Source: Clostridia bacterium
Lineage (GTDB): Bacteria; Bacillota; Clostridia; Saccharofermentanales; UBA5734
Assembly: GCA_009929975.1 (NCBI GenBank)
Contig: RZZF01000084.1
Coordinates: forward strand, 1 to 7,546
DNA length: 7,546 bases
Direction: 5' to 3'
Position numbers and translations under genes: made by a program
Shown: positions 6,345-7,546 of the stretch, one piece after another
Layout of the letters: the number at the start of each line of letters is the position of its first letter
Numbering within the stretch: position 1 is the stretch's first letter
The notes under the pieces: generated by a model
Database searches by the model: none
Told to the model about the DNA's origin: nothing
What the model saw: only the letters and a program-made list of their open reading frames with translations

Positions 6345-7143
6345 TCAGGCCTACGAAGCACTGGCCCAGGTCTATGACCGGCTGCAAAGCGATCATGATG
6401 TATCAGCCTGGTCTGATTATCTGATCCGGCTTGATCGGCGTTTTTCCCGACGGACAACCGGTGACGGCCGTGATGGCCGGCCGCTGCTGCTTGATCTCGG
6501 CTGCGGAACCGGGCGGTTTTGTCTGGCGATGACCCGGCAGGGCTATGACTGCATCGGGATTGACCAGTCTCCGGCCATGCTGGAACAGGCGGGAAATTGT
6601 TGGCAGGCCATGATGGCCGCTGAAACCGGCGCTGACTGGGCCCCACCGTTATTCCTGCTCCAGGATATCAGCCGGTTTGAGCTGTATGGCACGGTCGATC
6701 TCATCGTCTGTCTACTGGATACCGTAAATCATCTGACACAGCGTGAACAGGTCAGGCAGCTTTTCGCGCTATGCGCGAATTACCTGAATCCGGGCGGGCT
6801 GCTGGTTTTTGATGCCGCGACCCGGTATCATCTGGAAACCGAGCTGGGCCATCAGGTCTTTTATCAGGATATGGACGAACAGACCCTCCTGTGGCAGAAT
6901 AGCTGGCAGGCCGGACGCCTGACCAGCCGATCGGAAATGATTCTGTTCAGCCGGCAGCCTGACGGTTTGTACCAGCGGCATGATCTGCTGGTCAGGGAGC
7001 GGTTCTATGACCAGATGTTTTTTGAATCACTGATTGAGCCGCTGCCGCTGCGCCTGCTGGGCTGTTTCAGTCCGCTGACTCTGCAGCCGGCGCGGGAAAA
7101 AGACAGCCGCCATGTCTATATGATCCGGCGGGAAGCCATATGA
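6331..7143 (+). CDS. Class I SAM-dependent methyltransferase, substrate unknown
   Basis: A 270-residue soluble Rossmann-fold methyltransferase. It opens with AYEALAQVYDRLQSDHDVSAW (first 20 of these at residues 7-26), a typical start for the YqeM-like group of Bacillota. Motif I is LLLDLGCGTGRF (52-63), the SAM ribose-binding acidic residue is Asp78 in GIDQSPAML, the motif II/III region is QDISRFEL (111-118), and motif IV-like DLIVCLLDTVNHL spans 123-135. The C-terminal half has a beta-rich segment with WQNSWQAGRLTSRSEMILFS (188-207) and DGLYQRHDLL. Nothing identifies the methyl acceptor. ATG 6331 is chosen because it gives this conserved N-terminus. It lies inside the last codons of the S41 gene (14-nt overlap) with no convincing Shine-Dalgarno sequence, so translation is probably coupled to termination of the protease gene. 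An upstream in-frame ATG at 6289 would add 14 residues read from the protease coding sequence and is less likely. Confidence 0.88.
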   Translation: MAENSQAYEALAQVYDRLQSDHDVSAWSDYLIRLDRRFSRRTTGDGRDGRPLLLDLGCGTGRFCLAMTRQGYDCIGIDQSPAMLEQAGNCWQAMMAAETGADWAPPLFLLQDISRFELYGTVDLIVCLLDTVNHLTQREQVRQLFALCANYLNPGGLLVFDAATRYHLETELGHQVFYQDMDEQTLLWQNSWQAGRLTSRSEMILFSRQPDGLYQRHDLLVRERFYDQMFFESLIEPLPLRLLGCFSPLTLQPAREKDSRHVYMIRREAI

Positions 7144-7177
7144 CGGATCGCAAACGGTCCATTGAGAGGAACATACT

Positions 7178-7546
7178 ATGACAAAACCGGAACAGCAGCC
7201 GGAAAAACAGACCCGTTCACTGATCACCGCGGACCAGGATCCGGGTGGAGACTATATTGTCCGCGCGACCGCGCTGGACCACTCGATCCGGGCCTTTGCC
7301 TGCCGGACGACACAGACCTGCCAGGAGGCCACCCGGATCCATCAGCTGTCTCCCTCAGCGGCGACCGCACTGGGCCGGCTGATGAGTGGTCTTCTGATGA
7401 TGGCTCAGGATCTGGAATCACCGGATGACTCAATCAGCGCGGTGATCCGCTCAGACGGCCCCCTGCAGGGGCTGACGGCTGTCGCGACAGGGCAGGCCAC
7501 CATCCGCGGCCTGGTCCAGCAGCCGGTGGTCGAGACCCGCTACCAG
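7178..7546 (+). CDS. hslO: Redox-regulated chaperone Hsp33 (HslO), N-terminal part, 3' truncated by window end
   Basis: The open frame from ATG 7178 runs off the window after 123 codons. Residues 25-76 read DYIVRATALDHSIRAFACRT, a TQTCQEATRIHQLSP block and ALGRLMSGLLMMA, followed by RSDGPLQGLTAVA (91-103). This is the standard N-terminal domain of Hsp33, including the DGPL motif. Hsp33 is a cytoplasmic holdase switched on by oxidation and unfolding of a C-terminal four-cysteine zinc site; that site lies beyond base 7546, so redox control cannot be checked. The start has GAGAGGA (7164-7170) 7 nt upstream and lies 34 nt after the methyltransferase stop, which suggests co-transcription. Hsp33 proteins usually begin almost directly at DYIVRA; this one has a polar lead of about 24 residues rich in Gln, Lys and Pro. 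The family is near certain. Confidence 0.95.
   Translation, partial: MTKPEQQPEKQTRSLITADQDPGGDYIVRATALDHSIRAFACRTTQTCQEATRIHQLSPSAATALGRLMSGLLMMAQDLESPDDSISAVIRSDGPLQGLTAVATGQATIRGLVQQPVVETRYQ

Noticed and set aside
7162..7433. Alternative frames on both strands over the start of Hsp33
   Set aside because: The frame from 7178 encodes an unmistakable Hsp33 N-terminus; the others give Gly/Pro/Ser/Asp-rich sequence without motifs.
7460..7471. Palindrome CCCCTGCAGGGG as a regulatory or terminator hairpin
   Set aside because: It lies inside the conserved DGPLQG coding segment of Hsp33, has no T-run, and follows from the codons used.
1..7546. Mobile element, CRISPR, defence or other novel accessory system
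   Set aside because: There are no terminal inverted repeats, transposase or integrase motifs, spaced direct repeats, tRNA-like cloverleaf or toxin-antitoxin pair. Every sizeable stretch is accounted for by recognisable core genes.

Overview
The window looks like a chromosomal stretch from a Bacillota-type (Gram-positive, probably Clostridia-like) bacterium of moderate GC. Three things suggest this: strong purine-rich ribosome binding sites, an MsmX/UgpC-type sugar-importer ATPase, and a PucR-type regulator followed by FtsE, FtsX, a coiled-coil M23 endopeptidase, a C-terminal processing protease, a methyltransferase and Hsp33. The taxonomic call is inference from gene family and order, not a database match. 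All genes lie on the + strand and are tightly packed.

Layout: (a) Bases 2-502 hold the 3' end of an ABC importer ATPase, closed by a clear intrinsic terminator (531-559). (b) Bases 560-680 are the only real intergenic region. They carry a 13-bp dyad (583-595) and a plausible sigma-A-type promoter (601-629). (c) Bases 681-1790 encode a PucR/CdaR-like transcriptional regulator. (d) Bases 1847-3489 encode ftsE and ftsX, which overlap by 4 nt. (e) Bases 3515-4951 encode a secreted coiled-coil plus LytM/M23 peptidoglycan hydrolase of the EnvC/PcsB/CwlO-like type. (f) Bases 5016-6344 encode a membrane-anchored PDZ-S41 protease (CtpA/CtpB type) with an altered third triad position. (g) Bases 6331-7143 encode a class I SAM-dependent methyltransferase overlapping the protease gene by 14 nt. 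(h) From 7178 to the window end is the 5' part of hslO (Hsp33).

How the genes work together: FtsE and FtsX form the ABC-like complex that, in studied bacteria, turns cytoplasmic ATP hydrolysis into activation of an extracytoplasmic peptidoglycan hydrolase through its coiled coil. The next gene encodes just such a hydrolase, so the operon appears to carry both the switch and its effector. The S41 protease faces the same compartment and could process or turn over envelope proteins. The PucR-like gene at the head may regulate the unit. I see no terminator between 681 and 7546, so the whole block could be one transcript. The methyltransferase and Hsp33 look like co-transcribed housekeeping genes with no evident mechanistic link to cell division.

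I found no CRISPR array, tRNA, rRNA, insertion sequence or defence-like cassette. The window reads as a conserved core locus, not an accessory island. The most unusual details are the S41 triad substitution, the dyad next to the promoter, the long FtsE tail and the repeated charged helix in the hydrolase.
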